Shown here piece by piece: positions 61,127 to 64,000 of a stretch of 64,000 nt of DNA. This DNA comes from Nematostella vectensis. Its lineage: Eukaryota > Cnidaria > Anthozoa > Actiniaria > Edwardsiidae. Location: contig NC_064041.1 of the NCBI RefSeq assembly GCF_932526225.1, positions 15,472,951 to 15,536,950 of the forward strand, written 5' to 3'. A model generated the notes under the pieces. That model was not told the origin of the DNA, did not search any database, and saw nothing but the letters and a program-made list of their open reading frames with translations. How positions within the stretch are numbered: the stretch's first letter is position 1; each line of letters starts with the position of its first letter. Position numbers and translations under genes: made by a program.

Positions 61127-64000
61127 TAACCCTAACACCCTCCCCCCAATACACCATATGCAATACACCATATAACATAGCCACCCTAACACCCTCCCCC
61201 CAATACACCATATGCAATACACCATATAACATAGCCATCCTAACACCCTCCCCCCAATACACCATATGCAATACACCATATAACATAGCCACCCTAACAC
61301 CCTCCCCCCAATACACCATATAACATAGCCACCCTAACACCCTCCTCCCAATACACCATATGCAATACACCATATAACATAGCCACCCTAACACCCTCCA
61401 CCCAATATACCATATAACATAGCCACCCTAACACCCTCCCCCCAATACACCATATGCAATACACCATATAACATAGCCATCCTAACACCCTCCCCCCAAT
61501 ATACCATATAACATAGCCACCCTAACACCCTCCCCCCAATACACCATATAACATAGCCACCCTAACACCCTCCCCCCAATACACCATATAACATAGCCAC
61601 CCTAACACCCTCCCCCCAATACACCATATAACATAGCCACCCTAACACCCTCCCCCCAATACACCATATAACATAGCCACCCTAACACCCTCCCACAATA
61701 CACCATATAACATAGCCACCCTAACACCCTCCCCCCAATATACCATATGCAATACACCATATAACATAGCTACCCTAACACCCTCCCCCTAATATACCAT
61801 ATGCAATACACCATATAAAATAGCCACCCTAACACCCTCCCCCCAATACACCATATAACATAGCCACCCTAACACCCTCCCCCCAATACACCATATAACA
61901 TAGCCACCCTAACACCCTCCCCCCAATACACCATATAACATAGCCACCCTAACACCCTCCCACAATACACCATATAACATAGCCACCCTAACACCCTCCC
62001 CCCAATATACCATATGCAATACACCATATAACATAGCCACCCTAACACCCTCCCCCTAATATACCATATGCAATACACCATATAACATAGCCACCCTAAC
62101 ACCGTCCCCCCAATACACCATATAACATAGCCACCCTAACACCCTCCCCACAATACACCATATAACATAGCCACCCTAACACCCTCCCCACAATACACCA
62201 TATAACATAGCCACCCTAACACCCTCCCCCCAATATACCATATGCAATACACCATATAAAATAGCCACCCTAACACCCTCCCCACAATATACCATATGCA
62301 ATACACCATATAACATAGCCACCCTAACACCCTCCCCCTAATATACCATATGCAATACACCATATAACATAGCCACCCTAACACCGTCCCCCAATACACC
62401 ATATAACATAGCCACCCTAACACCCTCCTCCCAATACACCATATAACATAGCCACCCTAACACCCTCCCCACAATACACCATATGCAATACACCATATAA
62501 CATAGCCACCCTAACACCCTCCCCCCAATATACCATATGCAATACACCATATAACATAGCCACCCTAACACCCTCCCCCTAATATACCATATGCAATACA
62601 CCATATAACATAGCCACCCTAACACCCTCCCCCTAATATACCATATAACATAGCCACCCTAACACCCTCCCCACAATACACCATATGCAATACACCATAT
62701 AACATAGCCACCCTAACACCCTCCCCCCAATACACCATATACAATACACCATATAACATAGCCACCCTAACACCCTCCCCACAATATACCATATGCAATA
62801 CACCATATAACATAGCCACCCTAACACCCTCCCCACAATATACCATATGCAATACACCATATAACATAGCCACCCTAACACCCTCCCCCTAATATACCAT
62901 ATGCAATACACCATATAACATAGCCACCCTAACACCGTCCCCCCCAATACACCATATAACATAGCCACCCTAACACCCTCCTCCCAATACACATATAACA
63001 TAGCCACCCTAACACCCTCCCCACAATACACCATATAACATAGCCACCCTAACACCCTCCCCCCAATACACCATATAACATAGCCACCCTAACACCCTCC
63101 CCCCAATATACCATATGCAATACACCATATAACATAGCCACCCTAACACCCTCCCCACAATATACCATATGCAATACACCATATAACATAGCCACCCTAA
63201 CACCCTCCTCCCAATACACCATATAACATAGCCACCCTAACACCCTCCCCCCAATATACCATATGCAATACACCATATAACATAGCCACCCTAACACCCT
63301 CCCCCTAATATACCATATGCAATACACCATATAACATAGCCACCCTAACACCGTCCCCCCAATACACCATATAACATAGCCACCCTAACACCCTCCCCAC
63401 AATACACCATATAACATAGCCACCCTAACACCCTCCCCACAATACACCATATAACATAGCCACCCTAACACCCTCCCCACAATATACCATATGCAATACA
63501 CCATATAACATAGCCACCCTAACACCCTCCCCACAATATACCATATGCAATACACCATATAACATAGCCACCCTAACACCCTCCCCCTAATATACCATAT
63601 GCAATACACCATATAACATAGCCACCCTAACACCGTCCCCCCAATACACCATATAACATAGCCACCCTAACACCCTCCTCCCAATACACCATATAACATA
63701 GCCACCCTAACACCCTCCCCACAATACACCATATGCAATACACCATATAACATAGCCACCCTAACACCCTCCCCCCAATATACCATATGCAATACACCAT
63801 ATAACATAGCCACCCTAACACCCTCCCCCCAATACACCATATGCAATACACCACATAACATAGCCACCCTAACACCCTCCCCCCAATACACCATATAACA
63901 TAGCCACCCTAACACCCTCCCCCCAATACACCATATGCAATACACCATATAACATAGCCACCCTAACACCCTCCCCCCAATACACCATATGCAATACACC
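61127..64000. repeat. Composite 40/54-bp minisatellite, runs off window
   Basis: Two unit lengths alternate irregularly. The 40-bp unit is CCACCCTAACACCCTCCCCC plus CAATACACCATATAACATAG. The 54-bp unit has an extra 14 bp (TATGCAATACACCA). Variants CCCTAATATA and ACCGTCCCC are linked and recur as blocks. Long open frames on the - strand arise because 54 is a multiple of three and units lack stops; they are not genes. Confidence 0.95.

Noticed and set aside
61104-63999. Hydrophobic repeat proteins (MLGWLCYMVYCIW) on the - strand
   Set aside because: Produced by the 40/54-bp minisatellite; frames shift whenever a 40-bp unit occurs.
61127-64000. Telomeric repeat because of CCCTAA
   Set aside because: Only one CCCTAA per 40-54 bp unit and no pure telomeric run; interior satellite is more likely.

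Overview
This is eukaryotic, almost certainly metazoan, nuclear DNA. It has Pol III tRNA genes with internal A and B boxes, a multi-exon gene with GT-AG introns that I recognise as the centrosomal protein centriolin, non-LTR retrotransposons and several minisatellites. A cnidarian, perhaps a sea anemone, is my best guess from the general look of the tRNA repeats and LINEs. The sequence does not prove it.

Positions 1-44618 are one head-to-tail array, all on the + strand, of alternating tRNA-Ile(AAT) and tRNA-Leu(TAG) genes. The basic unit is about 342 bp (Leu 82 nt, spacer about 72, Ile 73, spacer about 115). I count 107 full-length Ile copies and 87 full-length Leu copies. A large set of truncated relatives has been amplified with them: 33 Leu copies lacking the 5' acceptor strand, 10 Leu 3' stubs, 23 Ile 3' stubs and a few hybrids. 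The array is built from nested duplications of 342 bp, 621 bp, 899 bp, 1.9 kb and 3.58 kb in tandem, plus a 5.4-kb block repeated 16.72 kb away with very few differences. One 5'-truncated LINE (41192-42425) sits exactly at the 3' end of a tRNA-Leu, and an unoccupied paralogous site lies at 36541-36622.

Positions 44619-57660 carry, on the - strand, nine consecutive internal exons of a centriolin (CNTRL) orthologue: the end of the leucine-rich repeat domain followed by coiled coil. Exon phases fit throughout. The introns hold a decayed CR1/L2-like LINE, a 42-bp minisatellite, and a 91-bp minisatellite whose every unit is a copy of the end of one exon plus its splice donor. Exons for the rest of the protein are not seen. 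If the gene is intact, its 3' exons lie beyond the tRNA array, so the array would be nested in a centriolin intron on the opposite strand.

Positions 57697-64000 contain a second decayed LINE (endonuclease part only, with a broken 2A-like motif), a 20-bp minisatellite (about 59573-60975), and a 40/54-bp composite minisatellite (61127 to the window end).

Numbering used below: Ile copies are 73 nt, anticodon at gene nt 34-36. Leu copies are 82 nt, anticodon at gene nt 35-37. Base changes are given in canonical tRNA numbering where possible. 'Consensus' means no change seen against the majority sequence of the array.
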